Of a stretch of 64,000 bases of DNA, positions 27,660 to 36,237 are shown piece after piece. The stretch's first letter is position 1, and each line of letters begins with the position of its first letter. The notes beneath the pieces were generated by a model. It saw nothing but the letters and a program-made list of their open reading frames with translations, had not been told where the DNA came from and did no database searches. Source of the DNA: Pseudoduganella namucuonensis (GTDB taxonomy: Bacteria; Pseudomonadota; Gammaproteobacteria; Burkholderiales; Burkholderiaceae_D); contig NZ_FPBO01000005.1 of assembly GCF_900116645.1 (NCBI RefSeq), positions 233,084 through 297,083 on the forward strand. The letters run 5' to 3'. Both the position numbers and the translations under genes were made by a program.

Positions 27660-28012
27660 TCGATTTGGCGCTGCAGCAGTTGCACGCCTTTCTCCACGTT
27701 CAGCGCGGTCTGCACGCCGTGCAGGGTCAGGCCCAGCTCGACCAGGGTGATGGCGACGGCCGGCTGCATGCCGACCAGCACCGTGTGCGCGTCCAGCACG
27801 CGCGCCATGGCGGCCGTGTTGCTGATCATGCGGCCGATGAAGGAGTCGACGATGTCCAGCGTGGAGATGTCGATCAGCACGCCGCGCGCGCGGTCCTTGA
27901 CGATGCGCTCGGTCAGGTCGTCCTGCAGGGTCATGGCCAGGCGGTCATGCATGTCCACCTGGATCGTGACCAGCAGCAGCGGACCCATCTTCAGAATCGG
28001 AATGCGTTCCAT
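27656..28012 (-). CDS. rsbS: RsbS stressosome scaffold (STAS) protein
   Basis: A 118-residue STAS protein: IPILKMGPLLLVTIQVDMHD, then RGVLIDISTLDIVDSFIGRM, which carries the phosphorylatable Ser equivalent to RsbS Ser59, and VLVGMQPAVAITLVELGL. It co-assembles with RsbR into the stressosome core and binds RsbT. It lies 7 bp after rsbR. Confidence 0.93.
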   Translation of the reverse strand: MERIPILKMGPLLLVTIQVDMHDRLAMTLQDDLTERIVKDRARGVLIDISTLDIVDSFIGRMISNTAAMARVLDAHTVLVGMQPAVAITLVELGLTLHGVQTALNVEKGVQLLQRQIE

Positions 28013-28019
28013 GCGTGGC

Positions 28020-28883
28020 TCAGGCGGCTTGGTTGTAGGCGACCGAGGCGCCCAGGCGTTTCAGCGCGGTCTGGAACGCGTCCGCCAGCGAGGCCTTGGT
28101 GGTCACGTCCTCCAGGTTCACGCCCAGGTGCACGATGGTCTGCGCGATTTGCGGGCGGATGCCGGAGATGATGCAATCGGCCCCCATCAGGCGCGCCGCC
28201 GCCACGGTCTTGAGCAAGTGCTGGGCCACCAGCGTGTCCACGGTGGGCACGCCGGTGATGTCGATGATGGCGATCGAGGCGCCGGTCTCGATGATCTTCT
28301 GCAGCAGGTTCTCCATCACCACCTGGGTGCGGGCGCTGTCCAGGGTGCCGATCAGCGGCAGCGCGAGCACGTCGCGCCATAGCTGCACCACCGGCGTGGA
28401 CAGTTCCATCAGCTCCTGCTGCTGGCGCAGGATCACGCTTTCGCGGCTCTTCTGGTACTGCTCCACGGTGAACAGGCCGAGGCGGTCGAACAGGGCGCCG
28501 GTGTCGATCAGTTCCGTCGCCAGCGCGCCCGGGTCGCCCTCCATGTTTTTGCGCAGCAGCGCGAACAGCGGCTCCTTCAGCGAAAACACGAAGGTGGCCG
28601 TTTCGGTGGGCGTGTAGCCCTGGCGCACGCGGCTGGAGGAGATCTCGACCAGCAACTGGCGCACCTCGGCCCACGAGGGCGCGTCGGTGTCGTAGCTTTG
28701 ACCCTTGTCGACGGCCTGCACCAGCAGCGGCAGCAGGCGCGCCGCCTGGTGGCGCACGTCGGCCTCGCCGGCCTTGTCGCGCCGCACCGAGCGCGACAGC
28801 ATGCTGCTGATCCAGGCGTCCAGCAGGCCGTCGTGGTGCTGGGTCAGGACTTGGGCCAGGTGACCCGTGGTATGGCTGCTCAT
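28020..28883 (-). CDS. rsbR: RsbR-family stressosome sensor protein
   Basis: A 287-residue protein. The N-terminal about 160 residues are helical and of the RsbRD type (HHDGLLDAWISSML, RHQAARLLPLLVQAV), a sensor domain distinct from the globin fold. The C-terminal STAS domain (about 165-280) has LPLIGTLDSARTQVVMENLL, IAIIDITGVPTVDTLVAQHL with the conserved Thr residues phosphorylated by RsbT, and ARLMGADCIISGIRPQIAQT. It is the first gene of the six-gene stressosome operon. The stimulus is unknown. Confidence 0.92.
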   Translation of the reverse strand: MSSHTTGHLAQVLTQHHDGLLDAWISSMLSRSVRRDKAGEADVRHQAARLLPLLVQAVDKGQSYDTDAPSWAEVRQLLVEISSSRVRQGYTPTETATFVFSLKEPLFALLRKNMEGDPGALATELIDTGALFDRLGLFTVEQYQKSRESVILRQQQELMELSTPVVQLWRDVLALPLIGTLDSARTQVVMENLLQKIIETGASIAIIDITGVPTVDTLVAQHLLKTVAAARLMGADCIISGIRPQIAQTIVHLGVNLEDVTTKASLADAFQTALKRLGASVAYNQAA

Positions 28884-28997
28884 GCGCGCTCCGGTGGTGA
28901 TTTTAGACGTCGATCATAACAGGTAAAAAAAATACATTGAATTTAATTGAACAATTGAAACTTTTTTAACGTGCCACCATCTTCCGCGCGATGTGCT

Positions 28998-29014
28998 AAG
29001 CTAATAATTAGCTT
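28998..29014. promoter_or_regulatory. Perfect inverted repeat in the rsbR-hsp20 divergent promoter region
   Basis: AAGCTAA and TTAGCTT flank a 3-nt TAA spacer. The element is about 80 bp upstream of hsp20 and 115 bp upstream of rsbR in a 208-bp AT-rich divergent region. It directly overlaps a TTGACA hexamer (29013-29018) facing hsp20, so it could be an operator covering the -35 box. No good -10 was seen at the right distance. Confidence 0.45.
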
Positions 29015-29091
29015 GACACCGGCGCCACGGCCGGGCGCCCCGTTGTTTCTTCCCGGCCCTTAACTTTAGCCTTAGGGAAAGGAGTGACACC

Positions 29092-29538
29092 ATGGCACAT
29101 CATCTGACCCCCTTTGAATCCTTCAGCGACCTGGCCCGGCTCGACCCGTTCCGGGGCATGGACGAGTTCTTCCGCGAAATGCGCCATCCCGCGGCGCGCG
29201 ACACCGGCGCGCACAGCCTGATCCGGCTGGACGTGGAGGAGGACGACAAGGCCTATACCGTGAAGGCCGAGATGCCCGGCCTGAAGAAGGAGGACATCAA
29301 GGTCGACATCGACGGCAACCGCGTGGTGATCGCGGCCGAGACGCGGCGCGAACACGAACAGAAGCAAGGCAACACGGTGGTGCGCAGCGAGCGCTACGTG
29401 GGCCAGTTGTACCGCAGCTTCGCGCTGGACCAGCCGGTCGACGAGAACGGCGCGCAGGCGTCCTACCGCGACGGTGTGCTGGAACTGACGCTGCCGAAAC
29501 TGCCGAACAAGAGCGCGCGCAAGCTGACCATCAACTAG
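29092..29538 (+). CDS. Small heat-shock protein (Hsp20/alpha-crystallin family)
   Basis: A 148-residue protein behind an AAAGGAGTG ribosome site. The alpha-crystallin domain spans about 45-140: LIRLDVEEDDKAYTVKAEMP, GLKKEDIKVDIDGNRVVIAA, RSERYVGQLYRSFALDQPVD, ASYRDGVLELTLPKLPNKSA. ATP-independent holdase that binds unfolding proteins. The N-terminal DPFRGMDEFFREM is typical of bacterial class A Hsp20. Divergent from the stressosome operon, which suggests common stress control. Confidence 0.94.
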   Translation: MAHHLTPFESFSDLARLDPFRGMDEFFREMRHPAARDTGAHSLIRLDVEEDDKAYTVKAEMPGLKKEDIKVDIDGNRVVIAAETRREHEQKQGNTVVRSERYVGQLYRSFALDQPVDENGAQASYRDGVLELTLPKLPNKSARKLTIN

Positions 29539-29574
29539 GCGCGCGCCGGGCGCGGGCCCGTGCGCCGGGGCCGG

Positions 29575-31710
29575 CTACAAGCCGTAGCTGGCCTGCACGG
29601 AAACGGCGCGGCCCGCCGTCGGCAGGTCGAACGGCAGCGCCAGGCCCGGGGCGGCGCTCGGTTCGCGCGCGTCCGCGTTGAACAGGTTGCGCACCGCGAC
29701 CGTGACATTCCAGTGCCGTTTGCCGTGCGGGCTGGACAGCGACAGGTCCACCGTCTTGTAGTCGGCGACGGGCGCGCGCGCGTCGCCGGCGGGACGGCGC
29801 CTGCCGGCCACCCAGTTCAATTGCGGGCTCAGCATGTAGCCGCGGCTGAACCGCCATTCGGCGCGGCCATGGAGGTGGTTGCGCGGCGCGTAGCCGGCGT
29901 CGGTGTTGGTGGCCTTGTCGATCGAGCGCTGCCACGCGTAGTTGGCGGTGACGCGCAGGTCGGGGCTGGCGCGCCACGCGCCTTCCAACTCCACCCCGCG
30001 CCCGCTCTGGCTGCCCGTGTTCTGGTAGACGGCGCCGGTGCCCGCGACGGCGCGCGGCACCAGGCGGATGATGTTGCCCATGGAATAGCGGTACAGCGTG
30101 AGGTTGGCCTGCAGTTCCGATTGCGCCTGCCACGCGAACACCGCCTCCAGCGTGCCGTCGGTTTCCGGCTTCAGGTTGGCGTTGCCCAGCGCGACCGGAT
30201 TGGCGCCGCTGTAGGCCTCGTTGAACGACGGCGCGCGGAAGGCGCGGCCGTACAGCAGCTTGGCGGTGAGGTCGAAACTGGCGTCCCACACCAGCGCCAG
30301 GCGCGGGTTGGTGGTGCCGCCGAAATCGGAATAGCGGTCGTGGCGCACGCCCGCCGTCAGGTTCCAGTCCTTGGCCAGCTGCCACTCGTCCTGCGCGTAC
30401 AGGTAGTCGATGCGGCGGCGCTGCGGCTCCAGGAACATGGCGGGGCCGTAAAAGTCGGTCAGCGCCGCCTGCGGGATGGGCGTGCCGTTCGGTGCGTAGC
30501 TGAAGTTGCGGCGTTCGCGCGTGCGGTACATGTGCAGGTCGTCGTGGCCGGCGCCGATGCGCACGTGGTGGCCGGCGAAGCCGCTGTAGTCGGCGTAGGC
30601 GCCCAGGCGCACGTGGCGCTCCCACACTTCGGGCGCGCCCAGCATGCCGTTCGGGAACAGGCCGGTCGGCAGCCGCGCGCCCGGCGGCAGCAACACGTAG
30701 GGGGTGGGGATCTCCTGCGCGTACTGCTGCGTGTTGAGGCTGAGCCCCACGCCCCAGTCCGGCCCGAACTCCGGGGCCGTCCAGGCCAGGTTGGTGATGA
30801 AGCGTTCGCTCCGGCCATGGCCGGAAGGGTCGAGCGCGGACGCGATGCCGGCGCCGGGACCCACGTCGTCGCGCAGCTTGTAGTTGAGGCGCGCGCGGAT
30901 GTCGCCGTAGGCCAGTTCCAGGTTGGCGTCCACCGCGCGGTTGCCGGTGTCGACCGGGCCGGGAGCCAGGCTGGCCCTGGTGCCGAACAGGGCGTCGTTG
31001 CGGGTCTGGGCGTCCGCCGCCACGACGCCGCGGAAACCGTCCGTCCCGCCCACGCGCACATACGCTTGCACCTCGACCGGGCCGCTGTTGCCGCCATGCT
31101 GCACCCAGGCGTCGCGCGTGCGGAACGAGCCGAGGCGCGCGCCGAACTCGGTGCCGGCCGCCTCCGCCGGGCCCTTGGTGATGATGTTGATGACGCCGGC
31201 GTACGCGTCCGAGCCGTACAGGGCCGAGCCGGGGCCGCGGATGATCTCGATGCGGGAGATCAGTTCCACCGGATAGCCGCCCCACAGATTGCCCTTGTTG
31301 CCGGTGAACAGGATCGTGATGGGCACGCCGTTCTGCAGCACCAGCACCTGGGGCGCCTGCGTGCTGTAGACGCCGCGCACCACATACAGCGGCGCGTGGG
31401 TGTTGGCGCTGCGGCCGACGTGGATGCCGGCCACGGTTTCCAGCACGTGGTCCAGGTCCGTCGCGCCCATGTTGGCGATGTCGGCGGCGGTCACCACGGC
31501 GGCGACGGCCGGGGCGCGCCGCAGCGACAGCGCGTTGCCGGTGGCGATGCTGACGCTGGAGGCCCCGCCGTACACCAGGGTCAGATCCTCCTCGTCGCCG
31601 GAAGGCTCGGCGAGCGCCGCGGCGGAGGGCAGGGCGAACAAGGCCGCGACGTAGAGGCGCAGTGCGCGGGAGGACTTCAACGTTCCATCTCCAGATGATG
31701 TTTTTGCCAT
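29575..31710 (-). CDS. TonB-dependent receptor, paralogue 1
   Basis: 711 residues from the ATG at 31710, with signal peptide SSRALRLYVAALFALPSAAA. Plug: PAVAAVVTAADIANMGATDL, LYVVRGVYSTQAPQVLVLQN, ISRIEIIRGPGSALYGSDAY and GVINIITKGPAEA. The large barrel ends in VSVQASYGL. Block-by-block matches with the receptor at 32586-34691 (e.g. GAGIASALDPSGHGRSERF against GAGVASALDPVGKERSERI; KLLYGRAFRAPSFNEA) show a recent paralogy. It lies downstream of the SDR gene on the same strand. The transported ligand is unknown. A TTG start 21 bp upstream is possible. Confidence 0.9.
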   Translation of the reverse strand: MAKTSSGDGTLKSSRALRLYVAALFALPSAAALAEPSGDEEDLTLVYGGASSVSIATGNALSLRRAPAVAAVVTAADIANMGATDLDHVLETVAGIHVGRSANTHAPLYVVRGVYSTQAPQVLVLQNGVPITILFTGNKGNLWGGYPVELISRIEIIRGPGSALYGSDAYAGVINIITKGPAEAAGTEFGARLGSFRTRDAWVQHGGNSGPVEVQAYVRVGGTDGFRGVVAADAQTRNDALFGTRASLAPGPVDTGNRAVDANLELAYGDIRARLNYKLRDDVGPGAGIASALDPSGHGRSERFITNLAWTAPEFGPDWGVGLSLNTQQYAQEIPTPYVLLPPGARLPTGLFPNGMLGAPEVWERHVRLGAYADYSGFAGHHVRIGAGHDDLHMYRTRERRNFSYAPNGTPIPQAALTDFYGPAMFLEPQRRRIDYLYAQDEWQLAKDWNLTAGVRHDRYSDFGGTTNPRLALVWDASFDLTAKLLYGRAFRAPSFNEAYSGANPVALGNANLKPETDGTLEAVFAWQAQSELQANLTLYRYSMGNIIRLVPRAVAGTGAVYQNTGSQSGRGVELEGAWRASPDLRVTANYAWQRSIDKATNTDAGYAPRNHLHGRAEWRFSRGYMLSPQLNWVAGRRRPAGDARAPVADYKTVDLSLSSPHGKRHWNVTVAVRNLFNADAREPSAAPGLALPFDLPTAGRAVSVQASYGL

Positions 31711-31806
31711 TGTAGCGTGATGCGTAAGCAATATGGCAATAAGCTATCATCTGAATAGTGACTTGTTGCGCGGCTACACCGTCCGGTCGGCACCGCTACG
31801 TGGAAG

Positions 31807-32565
31807 TCAGGGCAGGCAGACGTGGCTGATGCCGCCGTCGATCACGATCTCTTCGCCGACCACGTAGGCTGAGTCCTCCGAGGCCAGGAACAGAGCGACC
31901 TTGGCCACTTCGTCCGGCGTGCCGAAGCGCTTGATCGGCGAGCGGCCGCTGATGTCGGCCTTGACGGCGCTGTGCACTTCGGCCGGCAGCGGGAGGCGCT
32001 GGAAGCCACCGGTATCGATCGGGCCGGGGCAGATAGCGTTGATCCGAATACCCTGTGGGATCAGGGCCAGTGACAGTGACTGCACCAGCGAGCGCAGCGC
32101 GGCTTTGCTGGCGCCGTAGACGCTGAAGGCGGGCGAACCGGTCTGGTTGGTGATCGAGGTGGTGACGACAATGGTGCTGCCGGCGCCCATCAGTGGCAGG
32201 GCCTTCTGGATGGTGAAGAACTCACCCTTGAAATTGACATCGACGACCTCGTCAAACATGGCCTCGGTGACAAGCTCGATTGGAGCGGGGTTGGTCACGG
32301 CGGCGTTCAGGAACAGCACGTCGAGGCGGCCGTAATGCTCCCTAACCCGCGTCATCAAGTCGTCGATATCCTTCAGATTGCCTGCTTCGCTGCGCAGGAC
32401 CAAGGCGCCGCCGCCGAATTCCTCGGCGGCTTCAGCGATTCGGCCAGGATCGCGGCCGGTGAGGACCAGTTGCGCACCCTGTTCACGGAACAGGCGCGCG
32501 GCCGCCAGCCCGATGCCGCTGGTGCCGCCGGTGATCAGAGCGATTTTACCTTCCAGTTTTTTCAT
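31807..32565 (-). CDS. SDR-family NAD(P)-dependent oxidoreductase
   Basis: A 252-residue classical short-chain dehydrogenase. TGGTSGIG at about 12-19 is the cofactor-binding glycine motif; NAAVTNP is the NNAG-like motif; the catalytic Ser is in TTSITNQTGS and the YxxxK pair in VYGASKAALRSL. ICPGPIDTGGF follows, and DGGISHVCLP closes the protein. Substrate not deducible. It sits 20 bp after one TonB receptor and 97 bp before the other, so it is probably cotranscribed with the first. Its sequence is less GC-extreme than the neighbours to the left. Confidence 0.92.
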   Translation of the reverse strand: MKKLEGKIALITGGTSGIGLAAARLFREQGAQLVLTGRDPGRIAEAAEEFGGGALVLRSEAGNLKDIDDLMTRVREHYGRLDVLFLNAAVTNPAPIELVTEAMFDEVVDVNFKGEFFTIQKALPLMGAGSTIVVTTSITNQTGSPAFSVYGASKAALRSLVQSLSLALIPQGIRINAICPGPIDTGGFQRLPLPAEVHSAVKADISGRSPIKRFGTPDEVAKVALFLASEDSAYVVGEEIVIDGGISHVCLP

Positions 32566-32585
32566 GAGGCCTCTTTCGTTTCAAA

Positions 32586-34691
32586 TTAAAGCCTGTAGAT
32601 GGCGCGCACGTAAATAGAGCGCGGCGCCATCGGCAGGTCGTTTGGAATCACGGCCGGCGCCACGCTTGGCTCACGCACATCCGCGTTGAACATATTGCGA
32701 ATCGCGATCGAGAAGTCCCAGTTGGCGATGTTCCGGCCGGAACTGAGCGACAGGTCAAACGTGGTGTAATTGGGTACTTTGGGACGCATGTCGCCGGCGG
32801 AGCGGTAACGATCCGCCACCCGGTTGAGCTGCGGACTGAGGACACCTATGCCAGGAATCCGGATATCGACACGGCCGTTGAAATGGTGGCGCGGCGCGTA
32901 ACCGGCGTCGTGGTTCGTGACAGTGTCGATCGAGCGCTGGTAGGCGTAACTGGCCGCCACGTGCACGGAGCGCGAGGCTTCCCATACGGCTTCAAGCTCG
33001 AGGCCCTTGCCGTCCTGGTTGCCTGTATTGCTAAAGGTGGTTCCAGGACCGGCCGAGTTGGCGTTGGCGATGGCGCGGATAATGTCTTGCATCGAATACT
33101 TGAAGACATTTAAGTTCAATTGCAGGTCTTTGCTTGCCTGCCAGGCGAACGCCGCTTCCAGCGTGCCGATGGTTTCAGGCTGCAAGTTCGGATTGCCGCG
33201 ATTGACCGGATTGTTAATGCCGAATTCCTCGTTGAACGATGGAGCCCGGAAGGCGCGGCCATACAGCAGCTTGGCGGTCAGATCCAACGCCGCATCCCAA
33301 ACCACGGCGAGGCGCGGGTTGGTGGTGCCGCCGAAATCGGAATAGCGGTCATGGCGCACGCCCGCGGTCAGTGTCCAGTCGCGTGCGAAGCGCCATTCGT
33401 CCTGGGCGTTGATGTAGCTGATCTTGCGTCGTTGTGGCAGCAGAAAGGGCTGGATCTGCGAGTAGTCGATCACCGGCCCCGTCGGGACCGGGACACCGGC
33501 GGCATTGAAGATATAGTTCTTGAAGGTCGCCGTGTGATACATGTTCAGGTTGTCGTGGCCGACTCCGATCCGCACCTTGTGGCCGCCGAAACCGGAATAC
33601 ATGGCGAACGCCGACACACGGATCTGTCGCTCGGAAGTGTCCGGGTGGCCAATGAATCCATCGGGGAACAGACCGGTCGGGAAGCGGGTGCCCGGCGGCG
33701 AAAGGCGCAGGTCGGTCGTGATGCGCTGCTTGTATTGCAGCGCGCTGGCGGTGACGCCGACGCTCCAGTCGTCGGCGAACTCGGCGTCGGTCCAGCCGAT
33801 GTCAGTGGTGATGCGTTCGCTGCGCTCCTTGCCCACCGGATCGAGGGCGGAGGCGACGCCGGCACCCGTTCCCATATCGGACCGGAGTTTGTAGCCAGCT
33901 CTGAGACGCCATTTGTCCAACCCCAGGTCAAGATTGCCATCGATGGAGTCATATCCGACATTGACAGGACCCGGCGCAAGCGAGGCATTGGTGCCGAAGA
34001 TCTTGTCGCGCGCGGTTTGTGCATCCGCCGTGATGATTTCACGGAAGCCGTCCGTGCCGCCAACGCGCAGATAGGCGGCGACGTCGACCGAACCCAGCTT
34101 GCCGCCATGCTGCAGCCAGGCGTCGCGTGTCTTGAACGAGCCGCTACCGACGGCGAACTGGGTACCCTGCGTCTCCGCCGCGCCTTTGGTGATGATGTTG
34201 ATCACGCCGCTGTAGGCGTCGGCCCCGTACAAGGCCGAGCCCGGGCCTCGAATGATTTCAATGCGCGCGATATGCTCGAGTGGATAGCCCCCCCACAACG
34301 GGCCGCGGCTACCGGTCAGCAGCGTGGTCATTGGCACTCCGTTTTGCAGCACCAGGATTTGCGCGTTGGTGGCGCTGTAGATGCCCCGCGTGACATAAAG
34401 CGGTTCGTAGTTGAGGGCCGCTCGGGCTACATGCATGCCTGGCACCGTTTCCAAGACCTGATCCAGGTCGGTCGCCCCCATCGTTGCGATTTCCTCGGCG
34501 GTGATCACGGTGGCGACAGCCGGAGCGCGGCGAAGAGGCTGGGCGGTGCCGGTGGCGATACTGACGGATGACTTGTCGCCATAAATCATGGCCAGTTCAT
34601 CTTCTTCGCTGAGATCAGTCGGTGCGCCGACAGCCGATTGCAGAGGGAGGGTTGTAACGAAGAGGATAGGTACGCAATAGATCAATCGCAT
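32586..34691 (-). CDS. TonB-dependent receptor, paralogue 2
   Basis: 701 residues with signal peptide MRLIYCVPILFVTTLPLQSA. Plug motifs: PAVATVITAEEIATMGATDL, LYVTRGIYSATNAQILVLQN, IARIEIIRGPGSALYGADAY and GVINIITKGAAET. The barrel ends in IYVRAIYRL. It parallels the receptor at 29575-31710 throughout. It is 253 bp downstream of a sulfotransferase gene on the same strand; the gap has a GC hairpin at 34897-34917 without a T tract, so readthrough from the ThDP/citrate-synthase-like/sulfotransferase set is possible. It may import, export-sense or recapture the product of that set (inference). Confidence 0.9.
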   Translation of the reverse strand: MRLIYCVPILFVTTLPLQSAVGAPTDLSEEDELAMIYGDKSSVSIATGTAQPLRRAPAVATVITAEEIATMGATDLDQVLETVPGMHVARAALNYEPLYVTRGIYSATNAQILVLQNGVPMTTLLTGSRGPLWGGYPLEHIARIEIIRGPGSALYGADAYSGVINIITKGAAETQGTQFAVGSGSFKTRDAWLQHGGKLGSVDVAAYLRVGGTDGFREIITADAQTARDKIFGTNASLAPGPVNVGYDSIDGNLDLGLDKWRLRAGYKLRSDMGTGAGVASALDPVGKERSERITTDIGWTDAEFADDWSVGVTASALQYKQRITTDLRLSPPGTRFPTGLFPDGFIGHPDTSERQIRVSAFAMYSGFGGHKVRIGVGHDNLNMYHTATFKNYIFNAAGVPVPTGPVIDYSQIQPFLLPQRRKISYINAQDEWRFARDWTLTAGVRHDRYSDFGGTTNPRLAVVWDAALDLTAKLLYGRAFRAPSFNEEFGINNPVNRGNPNLQPETIGTLEAAFAWQASKDLQLNLNVFKYSMQDIIRAIANANSAGPGTTFSNTGNQDGKGLELEAVWEASRSVHVAASYAYQRSIDTVTNHDAGYAPRHHFNGRVDIRIPGIGVLSPQLNRVADRYRSAGDMRPKVPNYTTFDLSLSSGRNIANWDFSIAIRNMFNADVREPSVAPAVIPNDLPMAPRSIYVRAIYRL

Positions 34692-34944
34692 GTTGTGCTT
34701 CCGCTTTATAGGGCTGGCATCGTTTTAGTTTTTGCACGAAGAAAGGCGAGACGCCTCGATCAGTCGTCCAGCCACCCTCTGCTTGCGTCGTGGATTCTCG
34801 CATACAAGGAAGCTGGTGCATAGGTAAACGCGGTGACAAAACAACATGCCAGCCAGGGCGGGTTGACGCGGCGCGGATTGCGGAGCTAGTGTGGGGGGCG
34901 GCCGGACCTCGGCCGCCGTGGGGCGCATCCTCTACCCGCCCCTG

Positions 34945-36192
34945 TCAGCCTCGCCCCGATTCATAGGCGATCCCATGGTGCTCCCTGGCGAACATCATGC
35001 GCGCATCGACTTCCTGGGCGGTGAGACCGAAGTCATCCAGACTGTAGCGATGACCGCCATGGTGGCCTTCGCTATGCGTCAGCCAGTCCGCCATGGCTTG
35101 CTCGGCTTCGGCGCTCAAGTCCATGCCGGCGAAGTCGTAGATACTGCGCATCGCGGCCCGCCAGTCGCGGTTTATCGCTTCATAATGGACGTCCAGTTGC
35201 TGCGCGTGCGGCATGGTTGCGCGCTGCGCGACGCAGCGGCCCGCGGCCTGCTCGCAGAAGTCCAGCCACAGGTCGCGTACTTGACGGCGGCAGTTGGCGT
35301 CCGTGTGCTGGACCGCGAAGTGCCACATCAGGGACATGGTCGAGGCGACCGTCTTGATGGGGTCACGATGGGTAAAAACCAGCTTCGCATCCGGGAACAC
35401 CGCCAGGAGGGTGTCGAGGTTGAGCATGTGCTGCGGGTTTTTCAACACCCAGCGCTTGCCCTCCGGCTCGCCGCGCGACCATGAAATCAGCTTGAGCAAG
35501 TCCGCCATGTAGCGATAGGCGGCCGTTTTGTCAAAGGTCAGAAACCATTGGTAATAGCTGTCGATGCCGCTGTACAGGCCCAGGGGCGAGAAGCCGCACC
35601 ATGAGCTGTCGAGCAGGTGCATTTCTTCCTCGGCCCAGTCGGCGTCCATGGGGTGGCCAAGAAACGCGCCGGGATACAGGATGTCCGCAGTGGCCAATGC
35701 CTGCTTGACCTCGGCGTGGCGCTCGGACTTGCCCAGGTCTGGCTGGCCGATACGGGGAGCGGGGTTGAGACCTTCCCACGTCCGCAGGTGCGATAGCCGG
35801 CTGTCGGTCGCCATCATGCGTTGCAGGCGTGTGGTGCCGGAGCGGTGCGGGCCGACGATGATGATCGGCGCCGAGATCTCGCGCTGCAGGATCTCGGGGT
35901 GGGCCTCGAAGCAGGCGTTGGCCCACAGCCGGTTCTTCAGAAAACCGATGGCGTTTTGCTGGACGCTGAGGCGGCCGAAGGCATTGAGCGAGGCGTCGGT
36001 CTTCACGGAGGCGAGCAGCGCGCTCAAGCCCGGCAGGAAGCAGTCGTCGCCGAAGCGTTCCAAGCCGGTTTGCTCGCGCGCGGCGGCCATCAGGGCCTCA
36101 ACCGTCAGGTCACCCGGCTGCACGCCCGGGGTTGCGGCGTTAATCGCCTGTACCTCAGGCGGGTGATAGGTGGAACTTGGCTTGTTGTCCAT
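34945..36192 (-). CDS. PAPS-dependent sulfotransferase, copy A
   Basis: A 415-residue cytosolic sulfotransferase-family protein. The 5'-phosphosulfate-binding loop is GPHRSGTTRLQR at 114-125 and the 3'-phosphate-binding motif is VFTHRDPIKTVAS at about 272-284. Other conserved blocks are LKNRLWANACFEAHPEIL, HPMDADWAEEEMHLLDSSWC, LLKLISWSRGEPEGKRWVLK and HRYSLDDFGLTAQEVDARMM. It should transfer sulfate from PAPS to a hydroxyl or amine of an unknown acceptor. It is the last of four genes in copy A (ThDP enzyme, two citrate-synthase-like proteins, sulfotransferase), 45 bp after the preceding gene, and is closely similar to the copy B enzyme at 41191-42444. Confidence 0.88.
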   Translation of the reverse strand: MDNKPSSTYHPPEVQAINAATPGVQPGDLTVEALMAAAREQTGLERFGDDCFLPGLSALLASVKTDASLNAFGRLSVQQNAIGFLKNRLWANACFEAHPEILQREISAPIIIVGPHRSGTTRLQRMMATDSRLSHLRTWEGLNPAPRIGQPDLGKSERHAEVKQALATADILYPGAFLGHPMDADWAEEEMHLLDSSWCGFSPLGLYSGIDSYYQWFLTFDKTAAYRYMADLLKLISWSRGEPEGKRWVLKNPQHMLNLDTLLAVFPDAKLVFTHRDPIKTVASTMSLMWHFAVQHTDANCRRQVRDLWLDFCEQAAGRCVAQRATMPHAQQLDVHYEAINRDWRAAMRSIYDFAGMDLSAEAEQAMADWLTHSEGHHGGHRYSLDDFGLTAQEVDARMMFAREHHGIAYESGRG

Positions 36193-36237
36193 ATGGGGTA
36201 TTCTGGAAAGGAAGAGGAGTGGCGTGGACGAGGGGTC

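Noticed and set aside
29012..29045. Sigma-32-type promoter upstream of hsp20 (CTTGACA and CCCCGTTG)
   Set aside because: The spacer is 19 nt, too long for the heat-shock consensus, and the -10 match is poor.
34897..34917. GC hairpin after the copy A sulfotransferase as an intrinsic terminator
   Set aside because: Good 8-bp stem but no T tract follows on the minus strand, so termination there is not supported.
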